Shown: piece by piece, positions 38,619 to 48,559 of the stretch | Layout of the letters: every line of letters begins with the position of its first letter | How positions within the stretch are numbered: position 1 is the stretch's first letter | NCBI GenBank assembly: GCA_965153455.1 | Contig: OZ234494.1 | Location: forward strand, 8,494,001 to 8,558,000 | Origin: Sphagnum compactum | Lineage: Eukaryota > Bryophyta > Sphagnopsida > Sphagnales | DNA: 64,000 nt | Direction of reading: 5' to 3' | Translations under genes and position numbers: made by a program | Notes under the pieces: model-generated | Seen by the model: only the letters and a program-made list of their open reading frames with translations | Databases searched by the model: none | Told to the model about the DNA's origin: nothing

Positions 38619-39117
38619 TTGCTCTGTCGTTTTAGTTCCTCCCTCCGGTTGAAACCGAAGCAGCCGGAGTGGTACTAAGGACCTTTTGTGGTTGCTCTAT
38701 CAGTCTAGTTCCTCCGGTCAAAACCAAACCGGCCAGAGTGTTACTAAGGACTTTTTTGTGGTTGCTCTATCGGGTTAGTTCCTCCAGTTGAACCAAACCG
38801 GCCGGAGTGGTACTAAGGACTTTTTTTTGTGGTTGCTCTATCGGTTTAGTTCCTCCGGTTGAAACCAAACCGGTCGGAGTGATACTAAGGACTTTTTGTG
38901 GTTGTTCTATTGGTTTAGTTCCTCAGGTTGTAACCAAAAACCGGCCGGAGTGGTACTAAGGACCTTTTTGTGATTGCTCTGTCGGTTTAGTTCCTCCGGT
39001 TGGTTGAAACCAAACCGGCCAGAGTGGTACTAAGGACTTGTTGTGGTTATTCTATTGGTTTAGTTCCTCGGGTTGTAACCAAAAACCGGCCGGAGTGGTG
39101 GTACTAAGAACTTTTGT
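38619..39117 (+). repeat. Seven-copy ~71-bp hairpin minisatellite
   Basis: Seven tandem units of 69-73 bp, each reading TTGCTCTATCGGTTTAGTTC, then CTCCGG, a GGTTGAAACCAAACCGG segment, CCGGAGTGGTACTAAGGAC and a T-run with TGTGG. Within each unit CTCCGG pairs with CCGGAG and TTTAGT-CC pairs with GGTACTAA, so every repeat can fold into an imperfect hairpin of about 45 bases. Variants between units are mainly substitutions plus small indels. A 66-codon ORF at its end is an accident of the repeat. Confidence 0.9.
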
Positions 39118-39523
39118 CATGAAGCAGGCAGTGGGTGGGTCACTCTCACAATTTGTTGCTTTTTGTCCCTGGCCCTTATCTGCAAAGTCTGACCACAGCA
39201 TCCGAGCCAGCCATACCCACCAAACACATGTAACATGATTCCGATCTGTCGGTCTGTCTGTCGGCCAAACAAAGGCTCATATGGACTTCCTTTCTTGGCC
39301 TTTCTTGTGCCCCCTCAAATGGTATTTTTTATTATTATTATGAACCATAAAGCTGTTTTCAGTTTACAACCCTTTTTTTTTACAAAATAAATACAAACAA
39401 CGGTACTCACCATGCTAACTTGAGACACAACAATTGTAAGTGCACTTACTTCCGGAACTCCCAGCTCTCGGGGGTGTTACCTTACACTATTCTTTGTGAT
39501 CTATGTACGTTAAGGTTCATGGT
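39118..39523. other. GC-richer unique DNA between repeats
   Basis: A segment of ordinary complexity with CTGTCGGTCTGTCTGTCGG near 39246 and a short GGTGTTACCTTACACT phrase at about 39473 that recurs near 42337. No coding motif recognised. Confidence 0.4.
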
Positions 39524-40349
39524 AGAACAAATATTTATTTTAAAAAGAGAAAAAACTATTAAAAAATAAAAACAGAAAAACACTTTAACAATTAGAAACT
39601 TTTTGTAAACACCTAAACATGAAACAAAAAAGGGAAATACAGTAAAATAATCTTTAAAAAAAATTAAAAATAGATGACAAAAAGTAAGAAACAAAACAGA
39701 GAGCAAAAGAAAGAGGAAAAAAACCATACTTGAAAAAAAAATGAGGTTTGTCTTCTTTTTCCAAACTTCAAACCTGCATCTAATCAAACAAAAATAATTT
39801 TTTAAAAAAAATTTATTTTATTATAAAACATATTAGAAAAACTAGAATTTTTTGGAAAAGAAAATAGAAAATAAATAAATAAATGCATAAAAATAGAAAA
39901 AATGAAGATAAACAAAATAAGAATAGAAAAAAATAAAACATGAAACAAACATAAACAAAAAAAGGTAAAAACACAAATACTATAAAAAAGGAATGGAAAC
40001 AAATGAAACAAGGAAAGGGAAATACAGTAAAATCATTTTAAAAGAAAAAAATTACAAAAAAGAAGAAACCAAATAAAGAGTAGAAAATAAGAGAAAATAA
40101 AACTTATAATAATGAAGAAAAACCCTACTTGAAAAAGAATGAGGTGTGTCTTCTTTCTCCAAGCTTCAAACTTGCATCCAAATAAACAAAAATACAAAAG
40201 TGAAAAAGAAACACTTTATTTTTATTATACAAAATAATAATAAAAACAGAAAACACATAAAAATTAAAATTTAAAAATTTAAAAATTAAAAAAAAAACTA
40301 AAACATGAACCAAACATTGTTGAAATAACACACCTGTGCATTAGGCACG
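39524..40349. repeat. Long A-rich direct repeat, copy 1 (826 bp)
   Basis: Begins AGAACAAATAT and ends TGTGCATTAGGCACG. It is nearly collinear with 41335-42182, with only scattered substitutions and small indels, so the two copies are relatively young. The plus strand is A/G-rich with long A runs and the minus strand T-rich; Phe/Leu-rich minus-strand ORFs across it are composition artefacts. Ends are not TG...CA and no primer-binding site follows, so I do not call it an LTR. Confidence 0.85.
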
Positions 40350-41334
40350 TCATCCATCCGTCCCGTCGTCCCTCTGTCCAGCCGTCTGGTCGTCCATGCG
40401 AATTGACACCCTGGAAGCTCCGAGGTTGCCGGCTGCACACCATCCTTCTATTGAGTCTGACACAGCCATAAATTCCAAGAAAACAAAAGGAAGAATTCGC
40501 CAGATTTAGATAGTGAGTCCGTGTAGCTCGGAAACAGCGTGGCGCATCTTCAAGTTTGATATGCATGAGCGGTTTCCTACCGTTGAGTGTTTGCAATACC
40601 ATTTGCCCAATCAACAAATGGTGATGTTTGACGATGACAATAATGTGCAAGAAGTGGCAACACAGTTAGCCATTTCTAGAACGATGCTCACAGAATGGTT
40701 CAAAACAAACCAAGAATCGGAAGTTGCATGAAGCCTTACGTTCAATCAATTCCCTCAGCAATGGGTGTGGAATTGGAAGTTGAAGCGATGAACAATGCGC
40801 AAGAGAGGCTTTGCCATTGGTCGCATGTATTATGCACACCCGACATCAGGTGAACGTTATTATTTGCGAATGTTGCTGAACTGCGTCAAAAGTGCCACAT
40901 CCTACGAACATTTGCGGACAATGGATGGCACAGTGCACGACACACTCAAAGATGCATGCATTGCAATGGGTTTGCTTGCAAACGACAATGAATGGCATCG
41001 AGCCTTAAAAGAAGCTGGTGTTTGGGCCTCAGGACGACAGCTGCGTGACATGTTTGCCTCCATGTTGATGTTTTGTGAGGTCACGAATCTCAGACAGCTA
41101 TGGGATGCACATTGGGAGTCTTTGAGCGATGACACGCTGCGAGCGTGATGATCCAACTGTTACGCTTTCTAAGGATGCACTAAAGGATCGTGCATTGTAT
41201 GAGATCGATCAGGTTCTCATGCGCAACGGACACCGCCTGGAGGATTTTCCAACGCTTCCCAAGTCTAATTACATCCTTTCTGTTCATGGAGGGAATGCGT
41301 CCCTTCGTCCATCCATCCCGTCATCCATCCAAAC
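40350..41334 (+). mobile_element. Segment bracketed by direct repeats, with Helitron fragment
   Basis: This 985-bp, GC-richer insert lies exactly between the two direct repeats. Both its edges carry CCATCC/CGTCC-rich short motifs (TCATCCATCCGTCCCGTCGT at the left, CCATCCCGTCATCCATCC at the right). It contains the broken Helitron helicase coding fragment. No Helitron 3' CTRR hairpin end was recognised. Confidence 0.6.
40510..41300 (+). pseudogene. Helitron Rep/helicase (Pif1-like) fragment
   Basis: The translation matches the linker and start of the Pif1-like helicase half of plant Helitron transposases, which act in rolling-circle transposition. Recognisable pieces in order are WRIFKFDMHERFPTVE and LQYHLPNQQMVMF (40530-40630), FNQFPQQWVWNWKLKR (about 40741-40788), MRKRGFAIGRMYYAHPTSGE and RYYLRMLLNCVK (40795-40890), the EHLRTMDGTVHDT stretch, MGLLANDNEWHRAL, and after another shift ALYEIDQVLMRNGHRLEDFP (to 41260). 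A frameshift near 40733, a TGA stop just before 40795 and a frameshift near 41138 break it. The HUH nuclease, Walker A and later helicase motifs are absent, so it is a dead internal fragment. Confidence 0.85.
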
Positions 41335-42182
41335 AGAACAAATATATTTTTTTAAAAGGGAAAAACTAGAAAAAAAAGAAAAAAAAAGAAAAACACTTTA
41401 ACAATTAGAAACTTTTTGTAAACACTTAAACATGAAACAAAAAGGGAAATAGAGTAAAATAATCTTAAAAGAAAATTAAAAAATAGATGACAAAAAATAA
41501 GAAACAAAACAGAGAGCAAAAGAAAGAGAAAAAAACCATACTTGAAAAAAAAAAAAGAGGTTTGTCTTCTTTTTCCAAACTTCAAACCTGCATCTAATCA
41601 AACAAAAATAAATTTTTTAAAAATTATTTTTATTATAGAAATTTTTATTTAAAAAAACTAGAAATTTTTGGAAAAGACAATAGAAAATAAATAAATAAAT
41701 AAATTCATAAATGCATAAAAATAGAAAAAAAATGAAGATAGACAAAATAAGAATAGAAACAATTAAAACATGAAACAAACATAAACAAAAAAAGTAAAAG
41801 CACAAAAACTATAAAAAAGGAATGGGAACAAATGAAACAAGGAAAGGGAAATACAATAAAATCATTATAAAAGAAAAAAAAATTACAAAAAAGAAGAAAC
41901 CAAATTAAGAGTAGAAAATAAGAAAAATTAAAACTTATAATAATGAAGAAAAACCCTACTTGAAAAAGAATGGGGTGTGTCTTCTTTCTCCAAACTTCAA
42001 ACTTGCATCCAAATAAACAAAAATACAAAAGTGAAAAAGAAACACTTTATTTTTATTATACAAAATAATAATAAAAACAGAAAACACATAAAAATAAATA
42101 ATAAAAAAGATAAAAGTTTTTAAAAAAAAACTAAAACATGAACCAAACATTGTTGAAATAACACACCTGTGCATTAGGCACG
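41335..42182. repeat. Long A-rich direct repeat, copy 2 (848 bp)
   Basis: Second copy of 39524-40349, in the same orientation, ending in the same TGTGCATTAGGCACG. It is about 20 bp longer through small A-run and AAAT insertions. Confidence 0.85.
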
Positions 42183-42658
42183 GGGTTCAAACTAGTTCCC
42201 TCAAAAAGTAAGTAGAGCCCGACTTCATTCTCAGCTTGTCCCGGGCCCCTTGTTTTTAGAATGCCTTCACCCTAGCGTTTTACCTTACACTTTCATTCAT
42301 TTGACAGGGGGCCCCTTGTTTCTAGAATGCCTTCACCCTGGTGTTTTTACCTTACACTTTCATTTGACATTCACCATGGGTTTTATTTTTGGGGGTTCAA
42401 ACTTTGTTTATTCCACCCTGAAACAAGTTGAAACAAAATTCATCACATTTTTGGACTGTGATTTTAGTTTGATAGCAATTTGTTAACTAGTTTAAAAATC
42501 ATACTTAGACAGGCGCCACCATTTAATGCTAAATCCGTGTTGGGTGCTAGGCAATGACACAACATTAGAAAATTGAAAAAAAAATTAAAAAAATCACCAT
42601 TGGTGAACTCTTTGTTCTCGTTCTTTGTACTAAAATTTATACATTTAAATCCAAAACT
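42183..42658. other. Mixed DNA with a 62-bp tandem duplication
   Basis: At 42243-42369 two adjacent copies begin GGGCCCCTTGTTT and run to CATTTGAC, differing by a few bases. The remainder is anonymous. Confidence 0.6.
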
Positions 42659-42989
42659 ACAAGGGGTGTGTCACACTGTGGCCTTGCCATTTACATTAAA
42701 AAGTATCTTAAGAAGGCAAAAGAAGAATTATGGAAACTCAAATATTTCACCATGCAAAAATATATTAATCTTCAAAAAATCCTCTAAAAAAAACCAAAAT
42801 CCTTCAAGATATTACAACTCTAAAACTAATCTCAAGTTTCAACACAAGCCAAAACATCATCTCTCAAAAATCCTCATATAAAAATAGACATATTACCTAT
42901 GGGTCAAGACTCAAAATCCCTTAAACTACTATACTCTATAAGGAATCTAGACACAATATCTTTGGCCTTGGTAGGCAAGGCCAACAAAC
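42659..42989 (+). repeat. Dispersed repeat family A, copy 3
   Basis: Starts ACAAGGGGTGTGTCACACTG and ends GGCCAACAAAC. The inverted pair TGGCCTTGCC (42679-42688) and GGCAAGGCCA (42974-42983) is perfect here. This is the best-preserved copy for defining the family. Confidence 0.75.
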
Positions 42990-43058
42990 TGTAAAGTACA
43001 TCAATTAAGTGGGCTACTGGTCAATTTACTTACTTCAGCCCTATGTTATAGTCCTTCA

Positions 43059-43165
43059 GATCCTGATTTAGTGTAAACATGGAAGATTTGTAATATTTAG
43101 AAATAATTTAAATGGATTTTGGGATTTTTACCATGGTACCAACATGGTTGCTAGATCACTCCCTC
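43059..43165 (-). mobile_element. Truncated Mutator-like MITE
   Basis: About half of the family defined at 50619-50828: TTTGTAATATTTAGAAATAA, then TGGATTTTGGGATTTTTACC and the ATGGTACCAACATGG box, with a decayed terminus (GCTAGATCACTCC). The other half is missing. It lies about 70 bp after family-A copy 3. Confidence 0.6.
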
Positions 43166-45162
43166 AGATTCAAATTTTTGTTAGTAATTTTTTTCCCAAG
43201 GGATCCCAAGTTCTTTAGATTCTTTGGGAATAGATTATGTTTTGAATCATTTGCACAGAATTTGTGAAAAAAAAGTGCAGGAGTAAAGAGGTGTTTTAGA
43301 ATGCTTTTGAGGTCATGTTTTTGAGAATAATGACAATGATCTCTTGCTGTGTATAGGCAACCCAGCAACTTTTAACTTGTTTGGCTTCCCCTTATCATTC
43401 ATTTATCAACATCATTTAGACATGGGCATAATATATATTCAAATGTAAATGTTCAAGCTTTTTTTTCAAGTCCAAAAATCCCATGTAATTTAAGTCAAGA
43501 AGGGACATGGTTCTTTGATGGGAAATGTACCATAAGTTGCATTTCTAGAGGATGGGTCTAATCCCCAAGACAAACATTCTTTCTAGGGACAAAATAACCA
43601 TCTGGAACACCTTGAATCCCTCAATGTGAAGGTCCATGAACAATTTTGATGGGAAAAATTTCACAAAAGTGAGGGGGTACCTATTTGTTGATTCTAATAG
43701 TTAGTGAGGTGGTACACCCAAAATTTTAAAATTTTTGCTTTGAAGGAGCAACTTTGATTGGCCCACCTTCGATATTTTTTAGAAACTTGGGCAGCCCCCT
43801 CCCCCCCTTGAAGCACCTCTGTGACCCCCATGCCCTAAAATAGAAGCATAGTGGCTTCGGAGCACGTCATTTTAGTTTGTATATATCACAGTTCAACCTT
43901 AGCCGAAGCATAAAATCAGAAGGGAAAACCAAGAGAGGAGAAGAGAAGAGAAGAGCAGTGCCTCCAAATGCATGTTCACTCCAAATTTAAATGTTTTATT
44001 TTTAAAACTTTTGGTCACCATTTTCAACCTGGGTGCTAATACCCCCCTTTACTTCACAAATTTGTGTAAATTTTATAATTAATTAAAAAAACTGCACGGG
44101 AGGTGGGAAGTTGACACACAAAGTTAACACTCAAGTAGATTAACCTTTTATGGTGTGTACCCAATTAAAATCCTCTAATTACATTAAAAAATGTGTCTAC
44201 TTGTATTCAAGATTCAGTTTGGGGTTTCTTATGCAATTGACACTTCTAGGACTTCTCTACTATGTGGCATGAACATGCAAATCCCATACTACGTATGCTC
44301 AATGTGTGCTTCGTTCTCAAAATTTAAATCAAAGTTCGCTAACTTCAACAATTAATTACCAACACCTTGTGTGCAGGTTTTTTATTTTTAAAAATTATTT
44401 TTTTATTTTTCAATTTTGAGATCTCATAAGAATTGGAGATTTTTTCAAATTTACATTTGAACAAAAGAATTTCCAATTTTTTTGTTGGAAAAATGACAAA
44501 ATTTGTCCGCAAAAAAAAACCTTGCTTGTGTGATTTAATAGTTTCTTGGCCATCACAAACATCCGTCCATTCTACATCAAAGAGAATGGAACAAGAAGAA
44601 GCAGATGGATGTATGATAAATCTATTGAAATAGGTACCTACATATCATCCATCCGATGGAAAGAAGTTTATGTCGGACACACAATCTAGAAATAGACAAA
44701 TATACATACGACCAAATTAGATGACATCCAGATGATGTAGTCTTATTGTGAGAAGTCTTAAAGTAAATGTGCTTTCTCTGCGGTCTTCATTCAGAAATGG
44801 CATTTGGCAACAAACAGGGCTCTGAAGAAGCATGACAGAGGTACTTATAGTCAACTCTGTAACATTAGGTACGGAGTACCAACTTTCCCATTTCTGATGA
44901 TACGCAACAAAAAAAAAGTCATAGTAATAATATGTATAGTATGTGGCCGAGGCTTTTTTTTTTTGGTTGCTTTCTGGAACCACCCATGTTTTTTGGATGG
45001 GCTTCTTTGTGTTTGGGGCTCCTGGACGACGCAGAAACTGTTGTTCAAAGGGGGGTGGGGAACAATCGACAAATTTTCAAGTCTGTTTGTTCCAAAACTC
45101 CAAACAATAACAATCACTACTAAGGCAGTGGACAGACCGTCCCTCTCTTCTTGGTGCTGTAC
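43166..45162. other. Anonymous DNA
   Basis: Includes an (AAGAG)n-like purine run at 43931-43955 and a GC-richer patch from about 44930. Overlapping ORFs on both strands at 44717-45229 have no known motif and partly run into the minisatellite that follows. Confidence 0.45.
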
Positions 45163-45500
45163 TCTAATTTGTTCAGTTGCCGGAAGAAGAAAACCTAATT
45201 TGTTCAGTTGCAAGAAGAAGAAAACCTAATTTGTTCAGTTGCTGGAAGAAGAAAACCTAATTTGTTCAGTTGCCAGAAGAAGGAAACCTAATTTGTTCAG
45301 TTGCGGAAAAAGAAAACCTAATTTGTTCAGTTGGGGGAAGAAGAAAACCTAATTTGGTTCAGTTGCGGGAAGAAGAAAACCTAATTTGCTCAGTTGGGGG
45401 AAGAAGGAAACCTGATTTGTTCAGTTGTGAAAGAAGAAAACCAAATTTTTTCAGTTGCGGAAGAAGAAAACCTAATTTGTTCACTTGCGGAAGAAGGGTT
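45163..45500 (+). repeat. ~31-bp minisatellite, about 10.5 copies
   Basis: Tandem units of 30-32 bp, consensus GTTGCGGGAAGAAGAAAACC followed by TAATTTGTTCA, with variation mainly in the 3-4 bases after GTTG. The slightly variable unit length breaks any continuous reading frame, so the Cys/Arg/Lys/Pro-rich 77-codon ORF is a by-product. Confidence 0.9.
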
Positions 45501-45529
45501 TAGACCAAATCACGCGTATTAATTTTAAC

Positions 45530-45627
45530 CTCACAATTCGGCATATTTGTAATATTTAGAAGCAATTTCAATACATTTTGGGATTTTTACACCGGTGCCA
45601 ATGTGTGTGCTGGTTCACTGCAAGGCC
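45530..45627 (-). mobile_element. Truncated Mutator-like MITE
   Basis: Carries TTTGTAATATTTAGAAGCAA, a GGGATTTTTACACCGGTGCC box and the GTGTGCTGGTTCACTGCAAGGCC terminus of the family complete at 50619-50828. The distal half is missing. Confidence 0.6.
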
Positions 45628-48278
45628 ATATGAAGGGTTGTGCCTGTGGACGGCTTTTGTTTTTAATGGATTTTTTTCCCCAAATGGTGAATTTTTTATA
45701 AAAAATCTAAAATAAAGTGGATTTTGAAATTTTTGATCGTGAGGATTAGGAAAATAAAATAAAAATAAAAATTGCAAGATTTTCTGTACACGGTTCAAGT
45801 AGTTAGCCACAAATATAGAATGATGTTTAAATTAGTTTTACTTTCATATCTGACTTATTTTCCTATGGATGGATGATAACCAAATTTACAAAAGAGAAGA
45901 ACTGCCTTGCAGATGGATCCTGAAAGTAGTAAAAAGCAAGTCTTCTAAGTTTTTAAGTCTCATCTTTTGTTGGGATTTTTGCTGTAAGATGCAACCCAAA
46001 AAAAAGAAAAAAAAAAGGGGGGAAAAAAAAACCCTAAATAAAAGAAAGCATCAGTAGGCTAGGCACTCATTTGTTCCTTTATCTGGTCTCATCTTCAAAC
46101 CAAGAGAAGAAGGGCCATGAGAAAACCAATTTCACTATATATCACCAGGTGGCTAAATGTTTTAGGCTTACTAACCTTCTCACCTACCTACCTACTACAC
46201 CAATACAGATGGGCTTACTAACCTTCCCACCTACCTACCTAAAAACAACCCCAAGGTCAACATGGCCAAGCTCAAATGATGTAAACCCAGGAATTTTGTT
46301 AAATTGTTAATCATTGTTAGAGCTCTCCACCCAACCTTAGAATTTACATTTGCTTCTTACAAAAGATGGAGTGCCAAAATTATATTGTCCCATGGAGAGA
46401 TACTCAAAAATCTCTTGGTAATTTTGAATGTAGAAGTAATGAAATGGCAGGGGGTAGTAACTTATTTCTTTTCTTTTACAGTAGGACAAAGTTCACATTT
46501 GTAATACATATAAGTTCAATACATTATGGACCAGGTAACTGCGGAAAGGGCACATGTCATATTGGCCATAACTGCTTTTACACAAGTGTTGAGCTTATGG
46601 GTTATGGAACATAGAAGGGAGTGAGTTAATGATATTCAGCCAACCAACGTGCAAAAAGATTTTACAAAGGTATGAAAATATCAGAAGGCAACAAAATATG
46701 TACACTATAACTTGGAAGCTCTTGTTTAATGGTGTGTTATCACATTAGCAAATTGCTCCCTACAATTGATTGCAAATAGGATACTTATAACATTATAAAT
46801 GATCATATTATTATACTAAATACAATGTGCATAAACAAGTGTGTGGAGCACTAGCAAAATTTTTTTGGTAATGTTGAGTGTAAAAGTAACTCAGTACAAT
46901 GTCAATTTGCAATAGGTCCTAGGACCTAGGTTCTTACTTTTTTAATTCGGGTAGAGGACTAGGTCGTAAATGACTTGGGTAACAACTAGTGTCAAATTGA
47001 ACACACATGGCAGTGGGGCAAAGCAAGACTTTAGCATACCACCAATTGGCATAGTATGTGCTTTTGAGGCTCATGCAAAAATTTACACACGTCTAGTTTT
47101 ATTTAGTAGTAGAATCTTTTCATGAATAGTAATATGGGTAATAAAAAGTTATGTCATTATAAGGTTATCTAGAAGTAAAATAGCTGGTAGGGCTGAGTCA
47201 GCACTGGTAATGACACAGAATTTTAAACTTTCCCCCCCCCAAAAAGAAAAGGAAAATTGTCATAATAATTGAGGACCCTTTTTCCCATCACCACCTCCCA
47301 AAAGTAAGAATAACCTAAAGGAGTTACAAAGGGGGGTAAAGAAAGAACTTCATAATGAAGTAAGTAGGGAGGTAGGTGAAATAGTAGGGAGGAGGGTAGG
47401 TAAAATAGTAGGGAGGGCTGAGTCAGCATAGATGGATAAGCTTGAGTGTTATTGCCCATCACCTTTCTAGGGTTTTCAGTACACTTTTGGCATACCTCTG
47501 TAGGCTTGTGGGCCACCTGGTGCTCTCTTTTACTGGCTACAGGACACTGGGCTATATTTGTATTGTAATTGAAAGCCAGAGAGATATGATGCTTTCTCCT
47601 TCCTTCTGACTCACTACTAGCCTTATATCCCTTCTCCCCCCTCCCCCTTACTACTACTTTTGATGTCTCTTTTGATGCTAGAACAACAACACTGGTGGTA
47701 ATAGCTAGGTGGCATCTCATCCATCCACGTGGCATACCCTTGTCTCCCCTGTTGTTTCTGACTCAACTCCAAACTCCAGTCAGCAGGAGCTACTTAAGTT
47801 ACTCGGGTTAACTTGACCTAAGAGACATCTCCACCCACACCACCACAACCCACTAGGTATTTGGTTTTTGAGCCTCTACTAGTATTTACCACTCTCTAGT
47901 CTCTACTGTTGCCCATTTTTCGACCAACAATTTGGGAATTTTGTGGATGAATGTGTTTTCCTAGTGTAAGTTTGATTTTATTTATTATTTTATTTGGGTA
48001 TTTTTTGGGGAAAATATCACCACTTTTTTTGTATCCCAATATTATTATTTATTATTTTAAAAAACCCCTGATGTGTGCTGGTTCACCATGGCCCTTAGAT
48101 TTGGGGGTGGGGGGAGAAAGGTCACAGAGCAACAAAAGGGTAACAAGTTGGGTTGTGTTGGTTAGTTAGTGAGCCACCCACCACCAATTTAGCCTGTTGT
48201 AACCTATTTGCATAAGGTTGGAGCTTTCTGGAAGTTCTGGAATGACAAATTTTCGTGTGTGGAAACTTACTAACATAA
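45628..48278. other. Anonymous DNA, locally GC-richer
   Basis: Short repeated phrases occur (CCTACCTACCTA near 46180 and 46230; AGGGCTGAGTCAGCA at about 47190 and 47411; AATAGTAGGGAGG near 47380). A 170-codon minus-strand ORF at 47223-47735 crosses purine/pyrimidine-rich tracts and has no motif. A GTGCTGGTTCACCATGGCCC phrase near 48076 is a MITE terminus remnant. Confidence 0.4.
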
Positions 48279-48559
48279 ACAAGGGTTGTGTCACACTGTG
48301 GCCTTGCCATTTACATTTTAAAAATCCTCTAAAAAGAAACCAAAATCCTTCAAGATATTATAACTCTATAACTAATAATCTCAAGTTTCAACACAAGCCA
48401 AATTACCATCTTTCAAAAATTCTCATATAAAAAAATAGACATATTATTATTATTATTACCTAGTAGGGGCCTATAAAAATCCCTTAAGCTACTATACTCT
48501 ATAATGAATCTAAACACAATAATATCCTTGCCTTGGTAGGCCAATAAAGGCCAATAAAC
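48279..48559 (+). repeat. Dispersed repeat family A, copy 4 (internally deleted)
   Basis: Starts ACAAGGGTTGTGTCACACTG and ends GGCCAATAAAC. About 50-80 bp after the CCATTTACATTT block are missing compared with copy 3. A (TTA)n run at 48441-48459 interrupts it. ATAAACA occurs at both edges, as in copy 2. Confidence 0.7.

Noticed and set aside
38619-39117. CRISPR-like regular repeats
   Set aside because: Units are contiguous with no unique spacers, there are no cas genes, and the setting is plant nuclear DNA. It is a minisatellite.
39482-42174. Minus-strand Phe/Leu-rich ORFs (possible membrane proteins)
   Set aside because: They arise from T-rich low-complexity sequence, occur in both direct repeats with indels that change the frame, and have no start context or motif.
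39524-42182. LTR retrotransposon with 0.83-kb LTRs
   Set aside because: The repeats do not begin TG or end CA, no primer-binding site or polypurine tract was recognised at the inner edges, no 5-bp duplication was seen, and the interior is a Helitron fragment.
44717-45229. Overlapping ORFs of 88-141 codons on both strands
   Set aside because: Mutually overlapping frames running into the minisatellite, with poly-K and poly-F stretches and no motifs.
45163-45500. Repeat protein encoded by the 31-bp array (Cys/Arg/Pro-rich ORF)
   Set aside because: Units vary between 30 and 32 bp, so no frame is kept across the array.
47223-47735. 170-codon minus-strand ORF
   Set aside because: It crosses G- and A-rich tracts and short repeats, and shows no domain.
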